The notes beneath the pieces are model-generated. The model had not been told where the DNA came from. It saw only the letters and a list, made by a program, of their open reading frames with translations, and did no database searches. Shown piece by piece: positions 1 through 7,528 of a stretch of DNA of 64,000 nucleotides. Every line of letters begins with the position of its first letter. Position 1 is the first letter of the stretch. The position numbers were made by a program, and so were the translations under genes. Source of the stretch: Phocaeicola abscessus CCUG 55929 (GTDB lineage: Bacteria > Bacteroidota > Bacteroidia > Bacteroidales > Bacteroidaceae); the NCBI RefSeq assembly GCF_000312445.1, contig NZ_HE997183.1, positions 154,617 through 218,616 on the forward strand, read 5' to 3'.

Positions 1-12
1 CAAACGAAAGAA

Positions 13-85
13 GCATCCTTAGCTCAGTTGGCAGAGCAACTGACTCTTAATCAGTGGGTCCAGGGTTCGAATCCCTGAGGATGTA
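13..85 (+). tRNA. tRNA-Lys (anticodon CTT)
   Basis: The 73 bases fold as a full cloverleaf. The 7-bp acceptor stem pairs 13-19 with 78-84 (one G-U pair). The anticodon stem ACTGA/TCAGT encloses the loop CTCTTAA, which places CTT at the anticodon and so reads AAG (lysine). The T arm CAGGG-TTCGAAT-CCCTG is intact. No CCA is encoded. A strong hairpin starts directly at the 3' end. Confidence 0.97.
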
Positions 86-124
86 CGAAAAGCTTCGGAA
101 GCGATACTTCCGAAGCTTTTCGTA
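84..124. terminator. bidirectional terminator, tRNA-Lys / pseudouridine synthase gene
   Basis: A perfect 18-bp inverted repeat (84-101 with 107-124) encloses a 5-base loop. A short A run on one arm and T run on the other give a terminator shape on both strands. It separates the tRNA from the convergent gene that ends at 130. Confidence 0.85.
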
Positions 125-129
125 CGCGG

Positions 130-1056
130 TTATTTATCTGCCGTGAGATCTTTAAATGCTTTCGGATAAGGAGTTTCGAATTCCATAAACTCCCCCGTCA
201 CCGGATGGCGAAAACAAAGCTTGAACGCATGCAAGGCAAGTCTGCGTAAAGGATCGGTCTGAGCGCCGTAGCGGAAATCGCCTGACACCGGATGTCCCAA
301 TCGCAAGGCATGGACGCGAATCTGATTCTTCCGTCCCGTCTCCAAGTACAATTCGATCAACGAATAGTCGTTATGGCATTTGATCGTCTGATAGTGCGTT
401 ATGGAATATTTCCCTCCGTCGTCGTAATCGCTCGAGCTGACATGCGATTTATGATCGGTCAGCCATGACTTTACCGTCCCCTCCTTCTCTTCCATCCGCC
501 CTTCCACCACAGCCACATACCGGCGGTCGGTCACCACTTCCTGCCAATTATCGCGAAGTGAATGTTGCGTCTTTTCATCCTTTGCATACATCATCAGTCC
601 GCTGGTCTCGCGGTCGAGGCGATGAACCACATAAATACGGTTTTTAGGACGTTCGCGCTTCACGTATTCATTCAGAATATGCTGCACCGTCCGTTCTTTT
701 TGGTTTTCCGTACCCACCGAGAGAAGCCCTTCCTTCTTCTCGACCACTATCAGGTAAACATCCTCGTAAACCAGTTTCAACAGTGGATGACGGAATCCCT
801 TATTATTCTTCGAACGGCTCATCTGAACTTTCATTCCCTGCTTCAACGGAAAGTCGTGTTGAGTGGTAATGACATTATCCACCTGTATCGCCCGGCTCGA
901 TAAAAGATGCTTCACCTTGGTACGGCTGATGCCATCCATTTTCTTCATCAGAAAAGCCATCAGCTCGTCCGGTTCGTCCACACGGAACACCGTATATTGA
1001 GCGACAGCCCGTGCTACGGGTCTTCCTTTCGATTCAATCATGATTTCTTTTTTCAA
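130..1056 (-). CDS. RluA-family 23S/tRNA pseudouridine synthase
   Basis: This protein (308 aa) converts uridine to pseudouridine in structured RNA. Residues about 30-80 look like an S4 RNA-binding domain, followed by the RluA catalytic domain. The catalytic motif HRLDRETSG holds the active-site aspartate, and the later block GRKNQIRVHALRLGHPVSGD is typical of the family. The length fits RluC/RluD-type enzymes, but which rRNA or tRNA position is modified cannot be told from the sequence. The start lies inside the 3' end of the RlmD gene (23-base overlap), so the two RNA-modifying enzymes are probably co-transcribed. Confidence 0.9.
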   Translation of the reverse strand: MKKEIMIESKGRPVARAVAQYTVFRVDEPDELMAFLMKKMDGISRTKVKHLLSSRAIQVDNVITTQHDFPLKQGMKVQMSRSKNNKGFRHPLLKLVYEDVYLIVVEKKEGLLSVGTENQKERTVQHILNEYVKRERPKNRIYVVHRLDRETSGLMMYAKDEKTQHSLRDNWQEVVTDRRYVAVVEGRMEEKEGTVKSWLTDHKSHVSSSDYDDGGKYSITHYQTIKCHNDYSLIELYLETGRKNQIRVHALRLGHPVSGDFRYGAQTDPLRRLALHAFKLCFRHPVTGEFMEFETPYPKAFKDLTADK

Positions 1057-2461
1057 GTAAAACTACATTCTCGACATGCTGGGTATGGGGAAACATATCC
1101 ACCGGCTGGACGGCCGTCACCTTGTAATTCGCATCCAACAGCGAAAGATCGCGGGCCTGCGTAGCAGGATTGCAACTCACGTAGACGATACGCTCAGGCC
1201 TCGCAAACAACATCGTACCGATCACATCGGGATGCATGCCGGCGCGGGGCGGATCGGTGATGATCACGTCGGGATGTCCGTACCCGTCAATGAAATCTTG
1301 CGTGAGGATATCTTTCATGTCCCCTGCCAAAAACAAGGTATTCCCGATGCCATTGATCGCAGCATTGACCTTCGCATCTTCGATGGCCTCCGGAACGTAC
1401 TCAATACCTATTACCTTCTTTGCCTGACGGGAAATGAAATGGGCGATCGTCCCCGTCCCCGTATAAAGATCGTAAACGAGTTCGCCTCCCGTCAAGCCGG
1501 CGAGGTTACGTACCACCTTATATAATCGATACGCCTGTTCGCTATTGGTTTGGTAAAACGACTTCGGCCCCACCTTAAAACGCAATCCTTCCATTTCCTC
1601 GAAGATATGATCCTCTCCCCTGAAGACTTTCACCTCCAATCCTTCGAGCGTGTCGTTGTGCTTGTCATTATTCACGTACAGCAACGAAGTTATTTGAGGA
1701 AATTTCTCGGCGACGTACTTCAGCAAGTCGTTCTTTTGCGCTTCTTCCGCAGCGTTTGTGATTTTGAATTGAATGAGCGCCATCAGTCCTCCCGTAGCGG
1801 AAGTGCGGATCATCAGGTTACGCAACAAGCCTTCCTGCGTTTTCAGGTTGAAGAAAGTATAAGCGTGTTCGTATGCAAAATCGCGTATCGCATTCCGAAT
1901 CTGGTTGTTGATATCGTCTTGCAACCAGCATTTATCGATGGCCAACACTTTATCGAACGCCTCAGGAATATGGAAACCGACGGCATTCATCTGCTCGTAT
2001 TTCACGTCTTGCGCAATCTCTTCCCGAGTCAGCCAACGCTTGTGGGAAAAAGTAAATTCCAATTTGTTTCGATAAGCGATGATCTTTTCCGATCCGATGA
2101 TCGGAGAAATCTCCGGCAGCTCGATCTTCCCTATTCGGGTAAGATTATCCACTACTTGCCGTTGTTTGTATTTGATTTGTTCGCGGTAATCCAAGCATTG
2201 CCATTTGCACCCTCCGCAAATGCCGAAATGGGTACAAAACGGTTTTACTCGGTTGGGGGAATAGGCATGAAATTTGATCGCTTCAGCTTCCGCATAATGG
2301 TGTTTCATCCGAGTCACCCTCAGATCGACGATATCGCCGGGCACCGCATAAGGAACGAACACGACAAAGTCGTTTACCTTCGTCAATGCTTTTCCCTCTG
2401 CCGCTACCTCTGCGATAGTTACTTTCTCGAAGACAGGAAATTCTTTTTTCTTTCTGCTCAC
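1034..2461 (-). CDS. rlmD: 23S rRNA (uracil-5-)-methyltransferase RlmD
   Basis: A SAM-dependent m5U methyltransferase of the TrmA/RlmD class that acts on 23S rRNA. The N-terminal part is a TRAM domain (KVTIAEVAAEGKALTKV). A cysteine cluster CTHFGICGGCKWQC should bind a 4Fe-4S centre. The methylase core has YDLYTGTGTIAHF (SAM binding), DPPRAGMHPDV and VSCNPATQARDL with the catalytic cysteine. The open frame continues to an ATG at 2548, but a GTG at 2461 starts the usual N-terminus (VSRKKKEFPVF). A promoter-like CAAAAATA (TAnnTTTG on the minus strand) at 2488-2495 would put transcription start after the upstream ATG, so I prefer the GTG. It overlaps the downstream pseudouridine synthase gene. 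Confidence 0.85.
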   Translation of the reverse strand: MSRKKKEFPVFEKVTIAEVAAEGKALTKVNDFVVFVPYAVPGDIVDLRVTRMKHHYAEAEAIKFHAYSPNRVKPFCTHFGICGGCKWQCLDYREQIKYKQRQVVDNLTRIGKIELPEISPIIGSEKIIAYRNKLEFTFSHKRWLTREEIAQDVKYEQMNAVGFHIPEAFDKVLAIDKCWLQDDINNQIRNAIRDFAYEHAYTFFNLKTQEGLLRNLMIRTSATGGLMALIQFKITNAAEEAQKNDLLKYVAEKFPQITSLLYVNNDKHNDTLEGLEVKVFRGEDHIFEEMEGLRFKVGPKSFYQTNSEQAYRLYKVVRNLAGLTGGELVYDLYTGTGTIAHFISRQAKKVIGIEYVPEAIEDAKVNAAINGIGNTLFLAGDMKDILTQDFIDGYGHPDVIITDPPRAGMHPDVIGTMLFARPERIVYVSCNPATQARDLSLLDANYKVTAVQPVDMFPHTQHVENVVLLEKRNHD

Positions 2462-2577
2462 ACTGAGAATATCCGTTGATTTTGCGACAAAAATAATCAA
2501 AATCTCCCACTCCTGATTTATAAAATAAAAGTATCTAAAAGCTGTCATGTAGATATTGCAATTTTATAGGCGATTTG

Positions 2578-2608
2578 TTTGCAGGTTGACTGATAATGTC
2601 TAATTTTG
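2578..2608 (+). promoter_or_regulatory. Bacteroidota-type promoter of ppdK
   Basis: TTTG at 2578-2581 and TAATTTTG at 2601-2608 are separated by 19 bases. This matches the -33 TTTG / -7 TAnnTTTG consensus of the Bacteroidota primary sigma factor. Transcription would begin near 2615, about 35 bases before the ppdK ATG. Confidence 0.75.
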
Positions 2609-2648
2609 TGGAATAAAATTCTCATTAAAAATTTAAATTGTAAATCTT

Positions 2649-5438
2649 ATGACTAAAAAAAGAGTCTACACCTTCGGTAACGGGCAGGCCGAAGGCAATG
2701 CGGATATGAGAAATCTGCTTGGAGGCAAGGGAGCCAACTGTGCAGAGATGAATTTAATCGGAGTTCCGGTTCCTCCCGGTTTTACAATTACTACGGAAGT
2801 ATGTAACGAATATTTTCAAGAAGGGAAAGAAGCTGTCGTCGCCGTATTGAAAGAAGATGTGGAGAAAGCGGTCAAACATATTGAAAAGTTGATGAACAAT
2901 CAGTTCGGCGATCCGAAGAATCCGTTGCTTCTTTCCGTCCGTTCCGGAGCTCGCGCTTCGATGCCCGGCATGATGGATACGATTCTGAATCTTGGCATGA
3001 ACGATGAAGTGGTGGTCGGCCTTGCCAATAAAACGGGTAATGAGCGTTTTGCTTATGACAGTTACCGCCGTTTCGTACAGATGTACGGCGATGTCGTTTT
3101 AGGAATGAAACCGGCCGACAAGACAGAAATCGACCCTTTTGAAGCCATCATAGAAGAAGTAAAGAAAGAACGAGATATCAAGCTCGACAACGAAATGAAC
3201 GTGGATGAGCTGAAAAAACTGGTCACCCTCTTCAAGAAAGCCATTAAGAAACGTACGGGAAAAGAATTCCCGACTGATCCCATCGAACAGCTCTGGGGAG
3301 CTATATGCGCCGTATTCGACAGCTGGATGAACGAGCGGGCGATCCTTTACCGCAAGATGGAGGGGATACCTTCGGAATGGGGAACCGCCGTCAGCATCAT
3401 GGCGATGGTGTTCGGTAATATGGGTGCTACCTCCGCCACGGGCGTTTGCTTCAGCCGGGATGCGGCTACAGGCGAAAACATCTTTAACGGCGAATATTTA
3501 GTGAATGCACAGGGAGAAGACGTAGTAGCCGGTATTCGCACCCCCCAGCAAATCACGCTGGAAGGATCCCGGCGATGGGCTAAGTTGCAAGGCATTACGG
3601 AAGAGGAACGCGCTTCTAAATATCCTTCGATGGAAGAAACCATGCCCGAAATCTATAAACAGTTGTTCGAGATTCAGGATAAGTTGGAAAAACATTATAA
3701 AGATATGCAGGATATGGAGTTTACCGTACAGGAAGGAAAGCTCTGGTTCTTGCAGACCCGCAACGGCAAGCGTACGGGATTTGCCATGGTGAAGATCGCC
3801 ATGGACCTCCTGCACGAAGATATGATCGATGAAAAAACGGCGGTCATGCGCTGCGAACCGAACAAGTTGGACGAGTTGCTGCATCCGGTATTCGACAAGA
3901 TTGCCCTGCGTCGCGCCAAGGTGCTGACTCACGGCTTGCCGGCTTCTCCGGGAGCTGCATGCGGACACATCGTATTCTTCGCTGACGATGCCGCAAAAGT
4001 GCATGCCCTCGGTAAACGCGTCGTTTTAGTCCGTATCGAAACCTCTCCCGAAGACTTGGCAGGCATGGCGCTTTCCGAAGGCATCGTCACTTGCCGGGGA
4101 GGTATGACGAGCCATGCCGCCGTGGTAGCGCGCGGCATGGGAAAATGTTGTATTACCGGTGCCGGATCCATGGTGGTTGACTATAAGAAGAAAACATTGG
4201 AAGTAAACGGCGAAGTGTTGCACGAAGGCGATTATCTGTCGTTGAACGGCAGTACCGGCGAGGTTTATCAGGGACGCGTCGACACGAAGGCAGCAGAAGT
4301 TACGGGAGATTTTGCGGAGTTGATGTACCTATGCGATAAATATACGAAATTGCATGTCCGCACCAATGCGGATACCCCTCGCGATGCCGCCGTCGCACGC
4401 AGTTTCGGGGCTGAGGGTATCGGACTTTGCCGTACGGAGCACATGTTCTTCGAGGAGAAGAAGATCCGCGCCATGCGGGAGATGATCCTCTCGGAAACGA
4501 AAGAAGGCCGCGAGAGAGCCTTGGAGAAAATACTGCCTTATCAGATGATCGATTTCTACGAGATCTTGAAGACGATGGACAATTGTCCGGTTAATATCCG
4601 CCTGCTCGATCCGCCTTTGCACGAATTCGTCCCGCACGATCTGGCCGGCCAGGAAGCAATGGCGAAAAATATGGGGGTTACCGTACAGGAAATTCAACAA
4701 CGTGTCGCCAGCTTGAGCGAATCCAACCCGATGTTAGGACATCGCGGTTGCCGCCTGGGAAATACGTATCCGGAGATTACAGCCATGCAAACCCGCGCCA
4801 TCCTCGGCGCAGCGATCAAGCTCCGCAAGGAAGGCTACGACCCGCGCCCGGAAATCATGGTTCCGTTGATCGGTATCGTCAACGAGTTCGATTTGCAGGA
4901 GAAAGTGATTCGGGAAACGGCAACGCAGATGTTTAAGGAAGAGGGCATCGTAGTGAGATTCAAGATCGGTACGATGATCGAAATCCCTCGCGCAGCTCTC
5001 ACTGCAGACAAGATCGCCAAACATGCTGAATACTTCAGTTTCGGTACGAACGACTTGACCCAAATGACTTTCGGATACAGCCGTGACGACATTGCCAGCT
5101 TCTTGCCCACTTATTTGGAAAAGAAGATTTTGAACGTCGATCCCTTCCAAGTATTGGATCAGGAAGGCGTGGGACAGCTTATTCAAATGGCTGTGGAGAA
5201 AGGGCGTCATGTTCGTCCTGAACTGATTTGCGGCATCTGCGGCGAACACGGTGGCGAGCCTTCGTCCGTGAAATTCTGCCATCGCGTGCATCTGAACTAC
5301 GTCAGTTGTTCGCCGTTCCGCGTGCCCATCGCCCGGTTGGCGGCGGCGCAGGCGGCAGTCGAAGACCTCCTTCGCGAAGAAGAGGAAAAGAAAAAAAGGA
5401 AGGCCGAAATGGAAGCCGCCCAGGTAGCAGCAGAATAA
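2649..5438 (+). CDS. ppdK: pyruvate, phosphate dikinase
   Basis: This enzyme interconverts pyruvate + ATP + Pi and phosphoenolpyruvate + AMP + PPi, a reversible step in the lower glycolysis of many anaerobes. The N-terminal nucleotide-binding domain shows GGKGANCAEM and SVRSGARASMPGMMDTILNL. The swivelling phosphohistidine domain has GGMTSHAAVVARGMGKCC with the catalytic histidine. The C-terminal TIM barrel has GCRLGNTYPEI and the CGICGEHGG cysteine motif. At 929 aa it is slightly longer than usual. The extra part is a charged tail of about 20 residues rich in E, K and A, of unknown role. It is a single-gene unit with its own promoter and terminator. Confidence 0.97.
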   Translation: MTKKRVYTFGNGQAEGNADMRNLLGGKGANCAEMNLIGVPVPPGFTITTEVCNEYFQEGKEAVVAVLKEDVEKAVKHIEKLMNNQFGDPKNPLLLSVRSGARASMPGMMDTILNLGMNDEVVVGLANKTGNERFAYDSYRRFVQMYGDVVLGMKPADKTEIDPFEAIIEEVKKERDIKLDNEMNVDELKKLVTLFKKAIKKRTGKEFPTDPIEQLWGAICAVFDSWMNERAILYRKMEGIPSEWGTAVSIMAMVFGNMGATSATGVCFSRDAATGENIFNGEYLVNAQGEDVVAGIRTPQQITLEGSRRWAKLQGITEEERASKYPSMEETMPEIYKQLFEIQDKLEKHYKDMQDMEFTVQEGKLWFLQTRNGKRTGFAMVKIAMDLLHEDMIDEKTAVMRCEPNKLDELLHPVFDKIALRRAKVLTHGLPASPGAACGHIVFFADDAAKVHALGKRVVLVRIETSPEDLAGMALSEGIVTCRGGMTSHAAVVARGMGKCCITGAGSMVVDYKKKTLEVNGEVLHEGDYLSLNGSTGEVYQGRVDTKAAEVTGDFAELMYLCDKYTKLHVRTNADTPRDAAVARSFGAEGIGLCRTEHMFFEEKKIRAMREMILSETKEGRERALEKILPYQMIDFYEILKTMDNCPVNIRLLDPPLHEFVPHDLAGQEAMAKNMGVTVQEIQQRVASLSESNPMLGHRGCRLGNTYPEITAMQTRAILGAAIKLRKEGYDPRPEIMVPLIGIVNEFDLQEKVIRETATQMFKEEGIVVRFKIGTMIEIPRAALTADKIAKHAEYFSFGTNDLTQMTFGYSRDDIASFLPTYLEKKILNVDPFQVLDQEGVGQLIQMAVEKGRHVRPELICGICGEHGGEPSSVKFCHRVHLNYVSCSPFRVPIARLAAAQAAVEDLLREEEEKKKRKAEMEAAQVAAE

Positions 5439-5457
5439 GCGCCAACTCCTTTTCAAT

Positions 5458-5498
5458 AAGGGCTGAATACTTCATGAAGCGTAGTATTCAGCCCTTTT
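5458..5498 (+). terminator. intrinsic terminator after ppdK
   Basis: A 14-bp stem (5458-5471 with 5483-5496) with an 11-base loop is followed by TTTT. Seventeen bases of the 3' arm (5481-5497) are identical to 35303-35319, in a second terminator of the window. Confidence 0.85.
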
Positions 5499-6041
5499 AT
5501 CATCCTTACCCACCTGTATGGGGCACAATACGAAACGTATCAAAGAAGATGAGACTAAAAGAGTGTTAATAACATGTATATCAAATAGTTACATTGACGA
5601 CAGGAATTTACCGCTGTAAAACGAAACGTTTACATAGATTTAATTTCGGTTTACATTTGAGGCATGTTCCATCGTGATTCTAATGGAGTTAAAAATCAAA
5701 CCATAAGCAAAGGTTGGTTCACAGATCAAGAGATAGAGTTACTTTAGTAAAAGGGGTAAAATAACCTTTTTACAAAATATTATATGCATGCTTAAGTATG
5801 TTTATATTCAACCTTATCTACCATTTTTGGAGAAAGTTTCGTCTTTCTTCGTAGATAATATTACCCTTGCAATAGGTTATTCGAGTTATGCAAAGCGTTG
5901 TGTGTCATTGCAGAAGATAGGTCGCCAAATCATTACCTACTGCATTTCATAACTCATAAGGCTGTTCATAGCCAATTATTTAGACCTAAATGATAGATTT
6001 TTTCGTAAAGTAGTATAAAAAGATTTAAACGGAGATGTATA
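5499..6041. other. AT-rich intergenic region, no intact gene
   Basis: About 540 bases separate ppdK from the AraC gene. I find only short frames. One 27-codon frame starts at the ATG near 5664 and ends at a TAG near 5747. A second open stretch without a start codon runs at about 5792-5950. These could be decayed gene fragments, but neither resembles a family I know. Confidence 0.4.
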
Positions 6042-7199
6042 TTACTTCTTTCGATATTCTCCGGGTGGAATACCTTCTTTCTCTTTAAACAAGCGATAAA
6101 AGGTGCTAACGCTTTTGAATCCGGACTTTTCTGAAATTTCAGATAAAGTGAGATCATTCGAATAGGGTGATTTCATTAACTTCTTTGCATGAGTGATTCT
6201 GTAGCTGTTTACCCAATCACAAAAGTTAATTTGCATTGTTTCGTTTATTATGCGAGAGATATAGGTGCGATTTGTTCCCAACATTAAAGCAATATCAGAA
6301 ATACGTAGTTCAGGGTTCTTAAATAATTCTTTCTCTTCTAATAATTGATTCAATTGTATCTTGGATATTGTTTGGGAAAGGATAGAGTTTTCATCTTCGC
6401 ATTCATCTGTTTTGTTGGTACTGTTTAAGTCGTTGGCAAAATCTGTAATGGTAAACTTTTGATGAAAACCCACGTATCCGATAAAAAACAGAAATAATGA
6501 ATGCGTGACAGAAGGGATAGCTAATAAGGTCCCTTTATTTATAAAAAAGTCTTTGCCTATTTGACTGGAAATGACAGAGATAATTGATGCGAAAATGAAT
6601 GCAAAGAGCAACCATTTGATGTGACTGAGGTCTTTTCCTCCGGTATTGGAATAAAAGTCTTTTAATGTTTTGTTATATTGGTTGATGAGTTTGTAACCGA
6701 AATAAACGGATAAAATTACTTGTATTGGGAAAATGACTTTGAAAGCTCCGTCTTTGAATGTTTCTAAAGTCATTAATAAAGGCAGGGGCTCTGTATATCC
6801 TTCTTCATGGTACATGACACTATGAATGTAAGCCTGCATATTATCGGGCGACGTTGAAAAGTAAATAAAGAATGAGAAGGCAGATAATGCTATAGATGGC
6901 AACAGTATCCAGCTCCAGCGCCAATTGATTTTTAAATCGTGGGTTAGTAAACGTATATAATAATAGTATAGAGGGTAACCGGCTAACGATGTAAATACCC
7001 ATATATTATCCATGAATGCAAATAAACGGTATGCATGGTTGAAAAATGCAGCATGTACCAAATAATTAAGTGAGGACAATATAAGGAAAAAAGCAAGATA
7101 TCGTTTGGGCAAATTTGTCTTGCCGGTGTGTAATAATATGGTGATCCAAAATAAACATACCAGTATAGGCATTATAGAGAATATGTGATACAAAAGCAT
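6042..7199 (-). CDS. membrane-anchored AraC-family transcriptional regulator
   Basis: This 385-aa protein joins an N-terminal membrane region to a C-terminal AraC DNA-binding domain. By eye there are seven hydrophobic segments within the first about 230 residues, including MPILVCLFWITILL, ILLPSIALSAFSFFIYF and LFLFFIGYVGF. The last about 100 residues hold two helix-turn-helix units (ISDIALMLGTNRTYISRII; LSEISEKSGFKSVSTFYRLF). Such proteins are thought to sense a signal at the membrane. It is divergent from the lipoprotein locus that starts at 7361. A two-copy direct repeat in the shared intergenic region is the likely operator for both sides. The ligand is unknown. Confidence 0.85.
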   Translation of the reverse strand: MLLYHIFSIMPILVCLFWITILLHTGKTNLPKRYLAFFLILSSLNYLVHAAFFNHAYRLFAFMDNIWVFTSLAGYPLYYYYIRLLTHDLKINWRWSWILLPSIALSAFSFFIYFSTSPDNMQAYIHSVMYHEEGYTEPLPLLMTLETFKDGAFKVIFPIQVILSVYFGYKLINQYNKTLKDFYSNTGGKDLSHIKWLLFAFIFASIISVISSQIGKDFFINKGTLLAIPSVTHSLFLFFIGYVGFHQKFTITDFANDLNSTNKTDECEDENSILSQTISKIQLNQLLEEKELFKNPELRISDIALMLGTNRTYISRIINETMQINFCDWVNSYRITHAKKLMKSPYSNDLTLSEISEKSGFKSVSTFYRLFKEKEGIPPGEYRKK

Positions 7200-7218
7200 A
7201 TTAAAATTAATTTTTGTA

Positions 7219-7249
7219 CAAAAATAGGCTTTTTTTACGATTTGAGAAA
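7219..7249 (-). promoter_or_regulatory. promoter of the AraC-family gene
   Basis: On the minus strand TATTTTTG (7219-7226 in plus coordinates) fits TAnnTTTG. Nineteen bases upstream lies TTTC (7246-7249), one change from TTTG. This -33 element falls inside the first direct-repeat copy, which would allow autoregulation. Confidence 0.55.
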
Positions 7250-7270
7250 TCTTTTTTACGATTTGAGAAA
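7231..7270. promoter_or_regulatory. two 19-bp direct repeats at 21-bp period, likely AraC operator
   Basis: The sequence TTTTTTACGATTTGAGAAA occurs exactly at 7231-7249 and again at 7252-7270. A 21-bp period is two helical turns, the usual geometry for a two-site AraC-family operator. The second copy ends 21 bases before a TAAATTCG (7292-7299), one mismatch from the -7 consensus, that could serve the lipoprotein locus. No TTTG sits at the right distance, as expected for an activator-dependent promoter. Confidence 0.65.
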
Positions 7271-7360
7271 GATGTTCGAGCGTTTTGGTTGTAAATTCGT
7301 GCGAACTCGTATGGAAAAAGAGAAAAAGAAATAGAAGAAATACTATAAAACAATTAAAGT

Positions 7361-7513
7361 ATGAAAGAAATGGAAGAAGAAGAAAAAAAAGAAGTGATTT
7401 ACATTGCGCCCCGAGTGCAAGTTATTGACATGATGTTGGAAGATACTATCCTTGCCGGCAGTAAAACGGGTGAGGGATGGGCACCCTCTGATATGCCGGG
7501 TGAGGATTGGTAG
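7361..7513 (+). CDS. 50-aa small protein of the lipoprotein locus
   Basis: An ATG-to-TAG frame of 50 codons lies between the operator repeats and the first lipoprotein. The N-terminus is charged (ten of the first eleven residues after Met are K, E or M). A central YIAPRVQVIDM segment is followed by a short G/S/W-rich tail ending PGEDW. The general form (Y-x-x-P-x-V/I-x-V, then a small-residue tail) recalls short uncharacterised Bacteroidales proteins often annotated near surface operons; that comparison is from memory. There is no signal peptide. It is the first gene of the locus and could be a regulatory or secreted peptide; the function is unknown. Confidence 0.65.
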   Translation: MKEMEEEEKKEVIYIAPRVQVIDMMLEDTILAGSKTGEGWAPSDMPGEDW

Positions 7514-7528
7514 TATCTTTATTTATTA

